From: JANXQE01 sp035651635
GTDB taxonomy: Bacteria > Verrucomicrobiota > Verrucomicrobiia > Limisphaerales > UBA8199
Assembly: GCA_035651635.1 (NCBI GenBank)
Contig: DASRFK010000095.1
Span: 8,630 to 72,629 of the forward strand
DNA: 64,000 nt
Direction: 5' to 3'
The notes below the pieces were generated by a model. The model was not told the DNA's origin. It ran no database searches and saw nothing but the letters and a program-made list of their open reading frames with translations. A program made the position numbers and the translations under genes. Shown here in pieces: positions 13,368-22,982 of the stretch; position 1 is the stretch's first letter, and each line of letters begins with the position of its first letter.

Positions 13368-16300
13368 ATGAAAGCAATCGGAACGAGAGAGGCGAAAGAT
13401 AACAGCCGGATTCCGCGTCGAAATTGCCGCACGGTTTGGCTGGCCTTATGTCTTTTACCTCTCGGAATACTGGTCGGCACTGGCACAGTGTGCGGCGATG
13501 AATCCGCGCGGGTGAAACGGTTATTCAAGAACCCCCCTCGTGAATACAGTACCGGCCCGTTGTGGGTCTGGAATGACCTGCTGACCGAACAAGAGATACG
13601 TGAAACCCTGCGCGACCTCGCGGGACAAAGGATAAAACAGGTCTGGGTGCACCCGCGCCCCGGGCTAATGACGCCCTATCTATCCGCGGATTGGTTTCGC
13701 TTGTGGAAAGTTGCCTTGAAAGAAGCGGCGCGCCTCGACATGAACGTCTGGATCTACGATGAGAATTCATATCCGTCTGGATTTGCCGGCGGTCAGGTGC
13801 CCGAGACCATGCCCGAATCCCGGGGCCGGGGCTTGGCCTTTGCGCAAACCAATCAGGCCCCGCGGTGGGCGAGTAATCTTCTGGGAGTTTATCAACTCGG
13901 AACGAACACCGCCGAGGACGTAACGGCCCAGGTCGAGGCTGGCAAACAACTTCCGGACACCAATTATCTTGTGATCTCGGAATTGCGCTCCACCAACGCC
14001 GCTTGGCATGGAAACCGATCTTACGTAAACCTGCTTTCACCGGGAGTGACGGAAAAATTCCTCGAACTGGCCCTGGAACCTTATCGTCGTGAAATCGGAG
14101 GCGAGTTTGGCCGCCGGATTCCAGGGGTGTTCACGGACGAGCCGAACATTCGCCCCGCCGAGTATTGGCCCTGGAGCGAGGTTCTTGCCCGTGAATTCCA
14201 ACAACGCTGGGGGGATAGCCTGCTCGATCACTTGCCGAGCCTGAATCGGCCGATCGGAGACTGGCGGCGGATTCGCTATTGCTATTTCCAACTCCTCAAC
14301 GATCAATTCATCGAGCACTGGTCCAAGCCTTACCACGATTATTGCGCACGCTACGGCTTGCAGTGGACCGGCCATTACTGGGACCACGACTGGCCTAAAT
14401 GCACTGCGGTACCGGACAACATGGCGATGTATGCCTGGCATCAAACGCCGGCCATCGATTGCCTGATGAACCAGTACGAAGAGCGAGTTGACAGCCAGTT
14501 CGGCAACGTCCGCATGGTTAAGGAGCTCTCCAGCATCGCCAATCAACTCGGAATGAAACGAACGCTGTGCGAAACCTACGGCGCTGGTGGCTGGGATTTG
14601 CGATTCGAGGACATGAAGCGAATCGGCGATTGGCTCGAGGTGCTGGGCGTCAATACCATCAATCAGCATCTTTCCTATGTGACCATCCGCGGCGCTCGCA
14701 AACGCGACCATCCACAATCTTTCTCTTACCACGAACCCTGGTGGGAGGCGTATCACATCTCGGCGCAGTACCTGGGACGGCTATCGGCCGCCCTCTCCCA
14801 AGGAGAGCAGATGAACCAGGTCTTGCTCCTGGAACCGACCACGACAGCCTGGATGTATCAAGGCGACGAGCCACGACTCAAGGAACTGGGGAAAGCCTTT
14901 TTCGATTTGGTGAGGGCACTCGAGGCCGGCCAGGTCGAGTATGATCTCGGCTCGGAGGATGTTTTGAGCCGCCACGCCTCGGTGGGCTCCGCGGGTTTCA
15001 GGGTGGGCCGCCGCACTTACCGGACAGTGATCGTCCCGCCTTTCATGGAAACCATGAATGCCAAAACGGCAAACCTTCTCCAGGAGTTTTTGGCCTCCGG
15101 TGGCACAGTGCTTAGTTGTGGACCCGCCCCGACCAGAATTAACGGGGAGGTGTCTGAGCGGGGCGCTTCGTTGTCCGCCTCGAGTTTTTGGAAGTCGGTG
15201 GCCCTGGACTGTGTCGCTCAGATGCTCCCCACCCAAGGTTTTGCCATTCGGCGCCAGCCCAACGATAAAGGGATTCTGTTTCACCAACGGCGCCAGTTGC
15301 AGGATGGCCAGTTGCTTTTTCTGGTTAACACGAGCCTGGAATCGGCTTCGGTGGGTGTACTCGAATCTGAGCTTATGGGCGTGGAGCGGTGGAATCCTTA
15401 CACGGGCGCTATTGAGCCTTACCCATTTGAGAAAACGCAACGGGGGGTGATGGCTGCCTTCAACCTCGAACCATCCGGGAGCCTGCTGCTGTTTCTCTCC
15501 AAGAAATCCCTCCAGCCCGTGCCGGCCAAAGAGGTGGTCGTTACGATGATTGAACCCGAGCAAACGCCGGCAATTCACCGGATCACGGAGAACGTTCTAC
15601 TCCTGGATTACGTGGATGTCACGGCCGGGGGAGAAACCAAAACGAATTGCTATTTTTACCACGCCAACCAGTTTGTTTGGCAGAAACATGGATTCGATAA
15701 TAATCCTTGGGACAGCGCCGTGCAGTTTGGGAACGAACTGATCTCTCAAAAGTTTCCTGCCAACAGCGGCTTCGAGGCGAGTTACAAGTTTACCGTCCAA
15801 GGCCAGGTTCCAACGAACCTGGCGATTGTCATCGAGCGCCCGGACCTCTACGCCATCACTTGCAACGATCACCTGGTGACCAACGCCGGTAACTGGTGGC
15901 TGGATAAAGCCTTTGGCCGAATTCCCATTGCCGCTGCGGCCTGCGTCGGCGAGAACATCGTGACGATCAAGGCGGCCCCATTCACCATGTTTCATGAGCT
16001 CGAACCAGCCTATGTGTTGGGCAGTTTCACGCTCCAACCCGCGGATCATGGTTTTGTTATCCGCCCTGATCATTCCTTAAGCCTCGGCGCATGTGGGCCG
16101 GCAAAGCCCCAGCAGGGTTGGAACTCCCAAGGCCATCCCTTTTACGGCGCCGGAGTTTCGTACGAAGAACGCTTTGTCGTGAACAGCCGCGCTGGCGGGT
16201 TTGCCGTCGTTTTGCCCCAATGGTACGGGAGCGTGGCAAAAGTCTCGGTCAATGGAACGCTTGCGGGCTATATCGACGCGCCACCCTGGCAATGCGAGGT

Positions 16301-16529
16301 GACCAAATGGATCAAGCGTGGGCAGAACAAGGTCGAAGTTACTGTCATTGGCACTTTGAAAAATACTCTGGGTCCGCATCACGGCAATCCGGTCCTCGGC
16401 GCGGCCTGGCCGAAGCGCTTTCAGATCGGGCCAGACCCGGGACCGCCACCGGGCACGAACTACTCGACCGTAGCCTACGGCTTGTTCCAGCCTTTCATTC
16501 TTAAACAGACCACGTCCGGAAGCCGCTAG
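13368..16529 (+). CDS. Secreted GH106-like glycoside hydrolase (alpha-L-rhamnosidase-related)
   Basis: A 1053-residue protein with an N-terminal signal segment (TVWLALCLLPLGILVGTGTV). The catalytic barrel is indicated by EYSTGPLWVWNDLLTEQEI, WIYDENSYPSGFAGG, GVFTDEPNI and MVKELSSIANQLG; the motifs TDEP and CETYGAGGWD carry candidate catalytic or ligand-binding acids. The C-terminal 300 residues look like beta-sandwich, galactose-binding-type domains (KVSVNGTLAGYIDAPPWQC). This matches large 'GH106-like' enzymes acting on rhamnose-containing plant or algal polysaccharides. The ATG at 13368 puts the signal peptide near the start; a TTG at 13269 is less likely. Exact substrate is not readable from sequence. 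Confidence 0.8.
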   Translation: MKAIGTREAKDNSRIPRRNCRTVWLALCLLPLGILVGTGTVCGDESARVKRLFKNPPREYSTGPLWVWNDLLTEQEIRETLRDLAGQRIKQVWVHPRPGLMTPYLSADWFRLWKVALKEAARLDMNVWIYDENSYPSGFAGGQVPETMPESRGRGLAFAQTNQAPRWASNLLGVYQLGTNTAEDVTAQVEAGKQLPDTNYLVISELRSTNAAWHGNRSYVNLLSPGVTEKFLELALEPYRREIGGEFGRRIPGVFTDEPNIRPAEYWPWSEVLAREFQQRWGDSLLDHLPSLNRPIGDWRRIRYCYFQLLNDQFIEHWSKPYHDYCARYGLQWTGHYWDHDWPKCTAVPDNMAMYAWHQTPAIDCLMNQYEERVDSQFGNVRMVKELSSIANQLGMKRTLCETYGAGGWDLRFEDMKRIGDWLEVLGVNTINQHLSYVTIRGARKRDHPQSFSYHEPWWEAYHISAQYLGRLSAALSQGEQMNQVLLLEPTTTAWMYQGDEPRLKELGKAFFDLVRALEAGQVEYDLGSEDVLSRHASVGSAGFRVGRRTYRTVIVPPFMETMNAKTANLLQEFLASGGTVLSCGPAPTRINGEVSERGASLSASSFWKSVALDCVAQMLPTQGFAIRRQPNDKGILFHQRRQLQDGQLLFLVNTSLESASVGVLESELMGVERWNPYTGAIEPYPFEKTQRGVMAAFNLEPSGSLLLFLSKKSLQPVPAKEVVVTMIEPEQTPAIHRITENVLLLDYVDVTAGGETKTNCYFYHANQFVWQKHGFDNNPWDSAVQFGNELISQKFPANSGFEASYKFTVQGQVPTNLAIVIERPDLYAITCNDHLVTNAGNWWLDKAFGRIPIAAAACVGENIVTIKAAPFTMFHELEPAYVLGSFTLQPADHGFVIRPDHSLSLGACGPAKPQQGWNSQGHPFYGAGVSYEERFVVNSRAGGFAVVLPQWYGSVAKVSVNGTLAGYIDAPPWQCEVTKWIKRGQNKVEVTVIGTLKNTLGPHHGNPVLGAAWPKRFQIGPDPGPPPGTNYSTVAYGLFQPFILKQTTSGSR

Positions 16530-16917
16530 GTCGGATGCCAACCGAAACCCGGTCGACAAATGAACCGCCAGGCGGCAAAAATCGGCGCGGAGCGGATTTA
16601 GGTTTCGCCGGTGGCCCCCCGTCCGGGCAACGTGCGGGTTTCGAAAGCAATTGCTTGGAAAAGGCGCAGCCATCCGAGACAGATCAAAAACTGGCGAGCC
16701 GGCGTGGTATCGGATGATGGCGGTCGCTGCCGCTTGGGTCTTGAAGCGTTCGCGTTGGCTTTTGCTCGAACGGGATAAGGATGGAACTTGGTTTGTTCAT
16801 TCATGCAGGTGTAGGACGAATTCGCAGTGTGCCGGTTCCATGCCAAATCGGCAACGTGGATAGCACTTTCGCCCCAGTGTTTGTGACCAGAGCATCGCCG
16901 CATAGATCGCGACAGGC
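16530..16917. other. Intergenic region without a recognisable gene
   Basis: Short open frames on both strands show no family features. The region lies between the glycosidase and the formylglycine-enzyme remnant and may be decayed sequence. Confidence 0.35.
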
Positions 16918-17228
16918 TCATTGGGGTTCCCTGGCCAACACTACCCGAAAGCCGATAATAATATCGGTGATGAAAGGGCTAACGCCATCCGTCAGGCGAC
17001 GCCCTGAACGGCAATCGGCCTCCCCCCTGTCCCAACCCCCGCCGCGGATGACCTTCACACCTTGCGGGTTTGAGCCCGGCCCTTGCGGATCCGTTATTGC
17101 TCCGCCCGGGTACCGCTGCTCAGGATCACCGTCGTCTGCGGACCTGCATCGGCCTGGTGGCTTATTTCATTAGTGGGAGTACCCAGCGTAAAAGTGTTTG
17201 GCGGAATGAACGCCATGTTCATGGGCGG
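16918..17228 (-). pseudogene. Broken formylglycine-generating-enzyme (SUMF1-like) domain
   Basis: Read leftwards from the LRR stop codon, the same frame continues as PPMNMAFIPPNTFTLGTPTN and on to GPQTTVILSSG, the typical N-terminus of an FGE/SUMF1-type domain, ending at a TAA near 17092. In another frame, PQGPGSNPQGVKVIRGGGWD and later IIIGFRVVLAREPQ form the typical C-terminus, ending at 16918. The roughly 200-residue core between them is missing. So the domain has a stop at its start and a large internal deletion. It was probably fused to, or read on from, the LRR protein. Confidence 0.78.
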
Positions 17229-18848
17229 CTATTGCGGTGAGGCTCGATAAAACCTTGAAGGGAAAAGGTGCGAGTTTGTATCCACAAAGGAGATGGCGCC
17301 TACCGTGTTGCTGGCAATACCGACTTGGCTCCAGCTCAGGAGATCGGCTGAGGCAAAGACGCTGTAAACGCCGGGCGGCCCGGTGATTCCGAATTGAAAT
17401 GCCCCGATGAGCGGCCGCGGCCGGACGAGTTGAATCGTCAAAGGATAGGTGAAAACCGAGACCCCTTCATTACTCAAGAAAGCAACATCGGCGGCCAAAT
17501 TCGTCGCGTTCAGCTCGGACATAATCACAGTCGTAAGCGGATTGCCGAGATAGCCAAACTGACTAATCTGGGTCATGTCCGCCGGAAGCGTGATATTGGT
17601 CAATAGATTGCCGACGACGTAAAAGTTGGCCAAATTTGTCAATCCCGAAGGCAAGCTCAGGGTGGTCAACTGATTTCCCCCAATATCGAGCCATTCCAAC
17701 CGACCGAGGTCGGGAGGCAACACCAGGTTGGTCAGTTGATTCCCGGCCAGGAATAGCCCTGTTAAATTGGTCAAACCGTAAGGCAAGCTCAGGCTGGTCA
17801 GGTTCGTATTTCCGGCTACGCGCAATGCGGACAGGCGATTTAAAGTCCCCGGCAGGGTGAGACTGCTGAGTGGGTTTTCGCTAACGTCGAGGTAAGTCAA
17901 ACCGGTCAATCCCTCGGGCAAGTTGAAGTTGGCGAATTGATTGCCGCGCAGATGCAGAGCCCCCAGACTGCTCAGGTTTGGGGGAAAACTCAGCGCCGCC
18001 AAGCTATTGAAATCGAGGTCAAGCTCAACCAAGCTCGTTAAATCATCTGGGAGGGTTAAGTTCGTGAGCTGATTGAAGGCGAGATCGAGTTCGCTGAGGT
18101 TTGTCATTCCGGTCGGCAGGATCAAGGTGCTGAGTAAGTTCTGTGACAAGTTAAGCTCGGACATGCCGGCCAAGTCAGGAGGCAAGGTGACGTTGGTCAG
18201 CGGATTACCCGCGAAATAGAACGTGCTTAGATTGGTAAGACCGGCTGGAACGGAGAAGTCGGTCAACAAATTGAAGCCGAGGTCGAGAGCAACCAGGCTC
18301 GTTAGGTTTGAAAGTTGCTCCAAACTGCTGAGATCATTGCCTTCGAGATCAAGGTTGGTCAACGACATGAGTCCGGTGGGTAGAGCCAGGTTGGTGAGCG
18401 CGGCCGACTCGATCGTGAGCGAGGTGAGGTTCGTCAGGCCGCTGGGCAGGCTCAAATTGGCGAGCGGATTGCCGCTGAGGTTAAGCACCAACAAGTTCGT
18501 GAACTCGGGCGGAAGGAAAAAGTTGGTGAGGCGGTTGATCTCCAAATCGAGCGAAACCAGATTGCGAGCCGCTTCCAGGCCTTGCACAGTTTCGACATTC
18601 CGGTTGCGGGCGTTCAAGGTTGTGAGGCTCAACAGGTCCTGGTCGGTCAGGGGCCCGGTGGGCTTTTGCAACGCATCGCGGATCGCGGCGTTCAGGCCCG
18701 GATCGGGAATGGCTGCCTCTTGAGCCGGAGCAGCGATGATGCAACCGGTCCAGACCAGCGCCGCAACGAATTGAAGGATGCTTTTCACGGCTGAATTTGG
18801 CGCCCATGCCGCGGTCCGTTTTTTGCACTTCGGTCTTGGTTCAAGCAT
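17229..18848 (-). CDS. Exported leucine-rich-repeat protein
   Basis: A protein of about 540 residues. After a signal-like segment (SILQFVAALVWTGCIIAAPA) comes PDPGLNAAIRDALQKPTGPL, a common cap before bacterial LRRs. About fifteen leucine-rich repeats of roughly 23 residues follow, with the pattern LPxGLTNLxxLxLxxNxLTN. The last 70 residues form a beta-rich tail ending FYRASPQ. LRRs usually mediate protein binding outside the cell. Starts at 18869, 18848 (chosen) or GTG 18792 are possible. The TAG stop is followed in frame by remnants of a formylglycine-enzyme domain, so this may be the surviving part of a longer protein. Confidence 0.8.
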   Translation of the reverse strand: MLEPRPKCKKRTAAWAPNSAVKSILQFVAALVWTGCIIAAPAQEAAIPDPGLNAAIRDALQKPTGPLTDQDLLSLTTLNARNRNVETVQGLEAARNLVSLDLEINRLTNFFLPPEFTNLLVLNLSGNPLANLSLPSGLTNLTSLTIESAALTNLALPTGLMSLTNLDLEGNDLSSLEQLSNLTSLVALDLGFNLLTDFSVPAGLTNLSTFYFAGNPLTNVTLPPDLAGMSELNLSQNLLSTLILPTGMTNLSELDLAFNQLTNLTLPDDLTSLVELDLDFNSLAALSFPPNLSSLGALHLRGNQFANFNLPEGLTGLTYLDVSENPLSSLTLPGTLNRLSALRVAGNTNLTSLSLPYGLTNLTGLFLAGNQLTNLVLPPDLGRLEWLDIGGNQLTTLSLPSGLTNLANFYVVGNLLTNITLPADMTQISQFGYLGNPLTTVIMSELNATNLAADVAFLSNEGVSVFTYPLTIQLVRPRPLIGAFQFGITGPPGVYSVFASADLLSWSQVGIASNTVGAISFVDTNSHLFPSRFYRASPQ

Positions 18849-19116
18849 AGTTCTGTTTTTTGGAGTCATGAGTCCGAAGTGGGAGCGACCAATGTCGACT
18901 TTGTTCCCACAACGGGACCGCTGGACAACCGCCTCGCTCCTGGAATTTCGACGCGGGAGCTTTCTCCCGATTGCCGAATAATTCATAATGGCTTATTATA
19001 ACGATTAGATACCCGCAGTCCCTTGAGTAAACCGGGCCATTTTTTGCGCGCTCTTCCCGCCCGCTCCGGCCGGGCGCGCCCCGTTTGTTTCCTGCCAGGC
19101 ACCGCTGCGTCTCTCT

Positions 19117-22053
19117 ATGAGTAAGCTGGAACCCGCGAGTGGTAAATGGGACGGAAGGACCAGTGCGGCCGAATCGTTGCTCAAGCATAGTCAAAGGGTG
19201 TTTGAGAGCCTCTTCGAACGGAGTGCGGATGCCATTTGGCTGTATGACCCGCAGTCCGGGTTGCTGGTGGATTGCAACCAGGCGGCCGTCAGACTCATGG
19301 GCGCTGAAAACAAACAGCAAATGCTTCCCGCCCGGCCCGAAGACATTTCACCGCCGGTTCAACCGGACGGAACATTTTCCAGCGCCAAGACTGCGGAGAT
19401 TATCGCGATCGTCAACCAGGAGAAGGCCCATCACTTTGAATGGACAATTCGCCGCCTGGACGGCCGGGAGGTTCCGGTCGAGGTAACTTCGACTGCCGTG
19501 CTCATCGGCGGCAAGAGCATCCATGTGGTTATTTCGCGAGACATCAGCGAGCGCAAAAAGGCGGAACGCGAGCTGCGTGAGATGACGCAAGCCCTGGAAC
19601 GCCGCGTCATTGAACGTACGGCCGCTCTGAGCACCAGCGAAGCGCGGTTGCGGGCCCTGGTCGAGCACGCGCCGGAGGCGATTGTCGTTTTTGATGGGCA
19701 CAGCGGACGGTTCCTGTTTGGGAATCAACATGCCTGTGATCTTTATGGTGTGCCGATGGAAAAGCTGACTGAGCTGACGCCCGCCGGCGTCAGCCCTGAA
19801 TTCCAACCCTGCGGCCGGCGCTCCGCCGAATTGGCTCGCGAGAAGTTGGAGGAAGCATCGGCGGGAGGGATGCCAGTATTCGAATGGATGCATCAGCAGC
19901 CTAATGGCCGGCTGACTCCCACCGAAGTCCGGTTGTTGCGGCTGCCGGCAGAGGGGCAGAATCTGATTCGCGCCAGCATCATCGATAACACCGAGCGCAA
20001 GCGCGCGGAACAGGCCTTGCGCGAGTCGGAAGCGAAATTTCGCGCGTTGTTCGAGGGCTCGAGCCAGGGCGTAGTGCTGCATGATGAAAATGGGCTTCTG
20101 GAGGTCAATCCTGCCGCCGTGCGGATCCTGCGACGGAATGTTCCAGGCGAAGTATTGGGTAAGCACCCAAGCGAGATGGCGCCACCATTGCAGCCCGATG
20201 GACAAACCTCCGCCACCGCGGCGCGCCGGTATGTCGAAGAGTGCCTGACTCAGGGGAGCGCCCGTTTCGAGTGGGTCGCCTCCGCCCCGAATGGCGACTG
20301 CATTCCGCTGGAAGTCGCCCTCACGCGAATCCAGTGGAGCGGACGACAGGTCATTCAAGCCTTCATCACCGACATAACGGAGCGCAAGCAAGCCGAGCAG
20401 GCCCTGCGCGAAGCAAACCGGGAGCTGCAGCGGGAAATCGAGCAACGCCGGCGCGCCGAGGAGTCCCTCAATGAGCGCGTGCGAATTTCCACTTTGAATG
20501 CCGAGGTCGCCGTGACGTTAAATGCGGGCGCCGAAATTCGGGCTATGCTCCAACAATGCGCCGAACTGGTGGTACGGCACCTGGACGTCGCGTTCACCCG
20601 AGTCTGGCTGCTCAATGATGCCACGCAAACGCTTGAACTCGAGGCCAGCGCCGGCTCTTACACGCACCTGGATGGACCGCACAGCCGGGTGCGCTTGGGC
20701 CAGTATAAAATTGGTCTGATTGCCCAGGAAAAGAAGCCTCATCTCACGAATAGCGTCTCCTCCGATCTCCGAGTAAGCGATCCGCAATGGGCGGCGCGAG
20801 AGGGTATGGTTTCCTTCGCCGGCTATCCGTTGCTGCTGGAAGATCGCGTGCTAGGCGTGCTGGCCATGTTCGCCCGCCGTCCGCTGGCCGACGATGTGCT
20901 CAAGGCGATTGGATCAGTAGCAGACTCGATCGCGCTGGGCATCGAACGCAAACGCGCCCAGACTGCGCTGGCGGAAAGCGAAGCACGGTTCAGCGCCGCG
21001 TTTCAGGCCAGCCCGGTTTTTATCAGCATGTTCCGCGTGAGCGACGAAGCGTATGTCCTGGCCAACGACGCGCTCTTGAATTGGCTGGGTTATCCGCGCC
21101 AGGAAGTTTTGGGCCGAACTTCTCTCGAGTTGGGCATCTGGGACAGCGTCGCCGAGCGCGAAGCCGTGTGGCGGGATTTGAGAAGTATCGGCTCGATCCG
21201 GCAAAAGGAATGCCGGTGGCGCAATCGCCGCGGACAGTTGTCCACCGTCCTTGTTTCAGCCGAAACGATCACCCTGGACCACAAACCGCACGTGCTCTCC
21301 CTGGTCCTGGACATTTCGCAGCGCAAAAATGCGGAGGTGGAAATTCTCAAGGCGTTGGCGCGCGAAAGGGAGCTGAGCCAGCTCAAAAGTAATTTTGTTT
21401 CCATGGTTTCGCATGAGTTTCGCACTCCGCTGAGCATCATCCAGTCTTCGAGCGAATTGCTGCGCGATTTTTACCGCGAAATGGGCCCGAACGAGCGCAA
21501 CGAACAATTAGAATCCATCAGCCGCAACACGCGCCGGATGGGTGGAATGATGGAGGACATCCTCGTGCTGAGCCGGCTCGATGCCGGCAAGCTGGAATTT
21601 CGCCCCTCGCCAGTCAATCTCGCGGGCTTTTGCCACTGGGTGGTCGATGAAGTTCTCTCCGCGACCCAGCGCCGGTGTCCCATCGAAATCTCCGTCGCCC
21701 CCGGGTTGCCCGCGGCCCATGCCGACGAACAATTGCTGAGCCACATTTTCACCAACCTGCTGAGCAATGCGGTGAAATATTCCGAAGACGGAGCGTCGAT
21801 CCAATTTAGCGTCCGTCGAGACGGCCCGGACGCGGTGTGTGCCATTCGAGACACCGGCATCGGGATTTCCGAGCCAGACCAGACCCGGTTGTTCACGGCA
21901 TTTCACCGCGGCGCCAATGTCGGCAGCCGGTCGGGCACTGGCCTGGGCCTGGTGCTGGTAAAGCGCTGCGTGGAACTTCATCGGGGCCGGGTGCAGATCC
22001 AAAGCGCCCTTTCCAAAGGCACCACCGTCACCGTGAGCCTCCCCGCTTTCTGA
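19117..22053 (+). CDS. Multi-PAS sensor histidine kinase
   Basis: A 978-residue kinase without transmembrane segments. Domains in order: PAS at about 28-145, PAS at 180-290, PAS at 300-420, a coiled linker, GAF at about 455-610, PAS at 620-730, then HisKA with the phosphoacceptor in VSHEFRTPLS (His766). The ATPase domain follows: NLLSNAVKYSEDG (N box), DTGIGISEPDQ (G1) and SGTGLGLVLVKR (G2). It probably integrates several cytoplasmic signals and phosphorylates the regulator encoded eight bases downstream. The start ATG at 19117 has no strong ribosome site, but the domain layout fits it. Confidence 0.93.
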   Translation: MSKLEPASGKWDGRTSAAESLLKHSQRVFESLFERSADAIWLYDPQSGLLVDCNQAAVRLMGAENKQQMLPARPEDISPPVQPDGTFSSAKTAEIIAIVNQEKAHHFEWTIRRLDGREVPVEVTSTAVLIGGKSIHVVISRDISERKKAERELREMTQALERRVIERTAALSTSEARLRALVEHAPEAIVVFDGHSGRFLFGNQHACDLYGVPMEKLTELTPAGVSPEFQPCGRRSAELAREKLEEASAGGMPVFEWMHQQPNGRLTPTEVRLLRLPAEGQNLIRASIIDNTERKRAEQALRESEAKFRALFEGSSQGVVLHDENGLLEVNPAAVRILRRNVPGEVLGKHPSEMAPPLQPDGQTSATAARRYVEECLTQGSARFEWVASAPNGDCIPLEVALTRIQWSGRQVIQAFITDITERKQAEQALREANRELQREIEQRRRAEESLNERVRISTLNAEVAVTLNAGAEIRAMLQQCAELVVRHLDVAFTRVWLLNDATQTLELEASAGSYTHLDGPHSRVRLGQYKIGLIAQEKKPHLTNSVSSDLRVSDPQWAAREGMVSFAGYPLLLEDRVLGVLAMFARRPLADDVLKAIGSVADSIALGIERKRAQTALAESEARFSAAFQASPVFISMFRVSDEAYVLANDALLNWLGYPRQEVLGRTSLELGIWDSVAEREAVWRDLRSIGSIRQKECRWRNRRGQLSTVLVSAETITLDHKPHVLSLVLDISQRKNAEVEILKALARERELSQLKSNFVSMVSHEFRTPLSIIQSSSELLRDFYREMGPNERNEQLESISRNTRRMGGMMEDILVLSRLDAGKLEFRPSPVNLAGFCHWVVDEVLSATQRRCPIEISVAPGLPAAHADEQLLSHIFTNLLSNAVKYSEDGASIQFSVRRDGPDAVCAIRDTGIGISEPDQTRLFTAFHRGANVGSRSGTGLGLVLVKRCVELHRGRVQIQSALSKGTTVTVSLPAF

Positions 22054-22060
22054 GGTACCC

Positions 22061-22687
22061 ATGAAAAAAATCCTGATCATCGAAGACGAACCGGAAATGC
22101 GCCGCAATATCGTCGCCCTGCTCCGGTACAAGGGCTATACACCCGTGGCCGCGGAAAACGGACGCGTGGGAGTGGAAATGGCCAGACGCGAACCTCCCAA
22201 CCTGATTCTGTGCGACGTCATGATGCCTGAACTGGACGGCTTCGGGGTTTTGCGCGCGCTCCAGGCCGAGCCGAAGCTGGCACTAATCCCATTCATTTTT
22301 TTGACCGCTAAAGGCGAGAAAGATGATCTTCGCAGCGGCATGAATCTTGGCGCCGACGATTACCTCACCAAACCGGTGGGTAACCATGAATTGGTCCAGG
22401 CGATCGAAACGCGATTGCGCCGCTCCGAACAGCAGCTCAAGCGCGAATTTAAACCGGATTTCTCCTCCGCCAAACCGTTGCTCAGCCTCGGCCTTACACC
22501 GCGCGCCACCGAGGCGTTGCTCTGGCTCGCCCAAGGCAAGACCAACGCAGACATCGCCACTATCCTTGGCATCACTGAGTCAACCGTCAAAAAGCATGTC
22601 CAGGAAATATTCGAGAAGCTCGGGGTCGAAACGCGCGGCGCCGCCACCGTGCGCGCTCTCGAGGTTCTAAACACCCCCCAATCCTGA
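22061..22687 (+). CDS. Response regulator, receiver plus LuxR-type DNA-binding domain
   Basis: A 208-residue regulator: receiver at 1-120 (ILIIEDEPEMR, phosphoacceptor Asp in NLILCDVMMPELDGFG, conserved Thr in FLTAK, Lys in YLTKP) and a GerE/LuxR helix-turn-helix at about 140-205 (LTPRATEALLWLAQGKTNAD, then ATILGITESTVKKHVQEIF). It follows the multi-PAS kinase by eight bases and is its probable partner. The HTH shows it acts as a transcription factor. Pairing a HisKA-type kinase with a LuxR-type output is somewhat less common than with OmpR-type outputs. Confidence 0.95.
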   Translation: MKKILIIEDEPEMRRNIVALLRYKGYTPVAAENGRVGVEMARREPPNLILCDVMMPELDGFGVLRALQAEPKLALIPFIFLTAKGEKDDLRSGMNLGADDYLTKPVGNHELVQAIETRLRRSEQQLKREFKPDFSSAKPLLSLGLTPRATEALLWLAQGKTNADIATILGITESTVKKHVQEIFEKLGVETRGAATVRALEVLNTPQS

Positions 22688-22720
22688 GAAATACGAATTT
22701 CGCACGTTCCCAGGGCGCAC

Positions 22721-22825
22721 TTAACGTTTGATGCGTTCTTCCGAGCGGCGCTCGTTGGCGGGTTGGTTGTGCCAGGCGAGCCCGTAGAGCACGGCTAGCA
22801 CTGTCGTTACGAGTATCATGAGCAT
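22721..22825 (-). CDS. Small single-span membrane protein (34 residues)
   Basis: A short frame too small for usual gene finders: MLMILVTTVLAVLYGLAWHN, then a polar basic tail (QPANERRSEERIKR). It has one transmembrane helix and a positively charged C-terminus. The start is strongly supported by GGGAGGA five bases upstream. It stands alone between the NarL-type regulator and the TolC gene of the ABC export operon. Size and layout resemble KdpF/CydX-type accessory peptides, but no partner complex is encoded nearby. Function unknown. Confidence 0.68.
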   Translation of the reverse strand: MLMILVTTVLAVLYGLAWHNQPANERRSEERIKR

Positions 22826-22982
22826 AAGTCCTCCCGGTTGTGGTTATAAAAGTGTTGGCCTGTCATCGAGCGGTTAAGGGTGCTTCTACTGCACCAAATT
22901 GTGTATGGGACTTCCGAACCAGCTTTATAACAGGTTCCAGATTCTCCGGTATTGGCAGTTTTCATAAATGTCTGTCCGTGAT

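Noticed and set aside
16781..17173. A 130-residue plus-strand frame
   Set aside because: It is antisense to the formylglycine-enzyme remnant, whose reading on the minus strand matches known family motifs.
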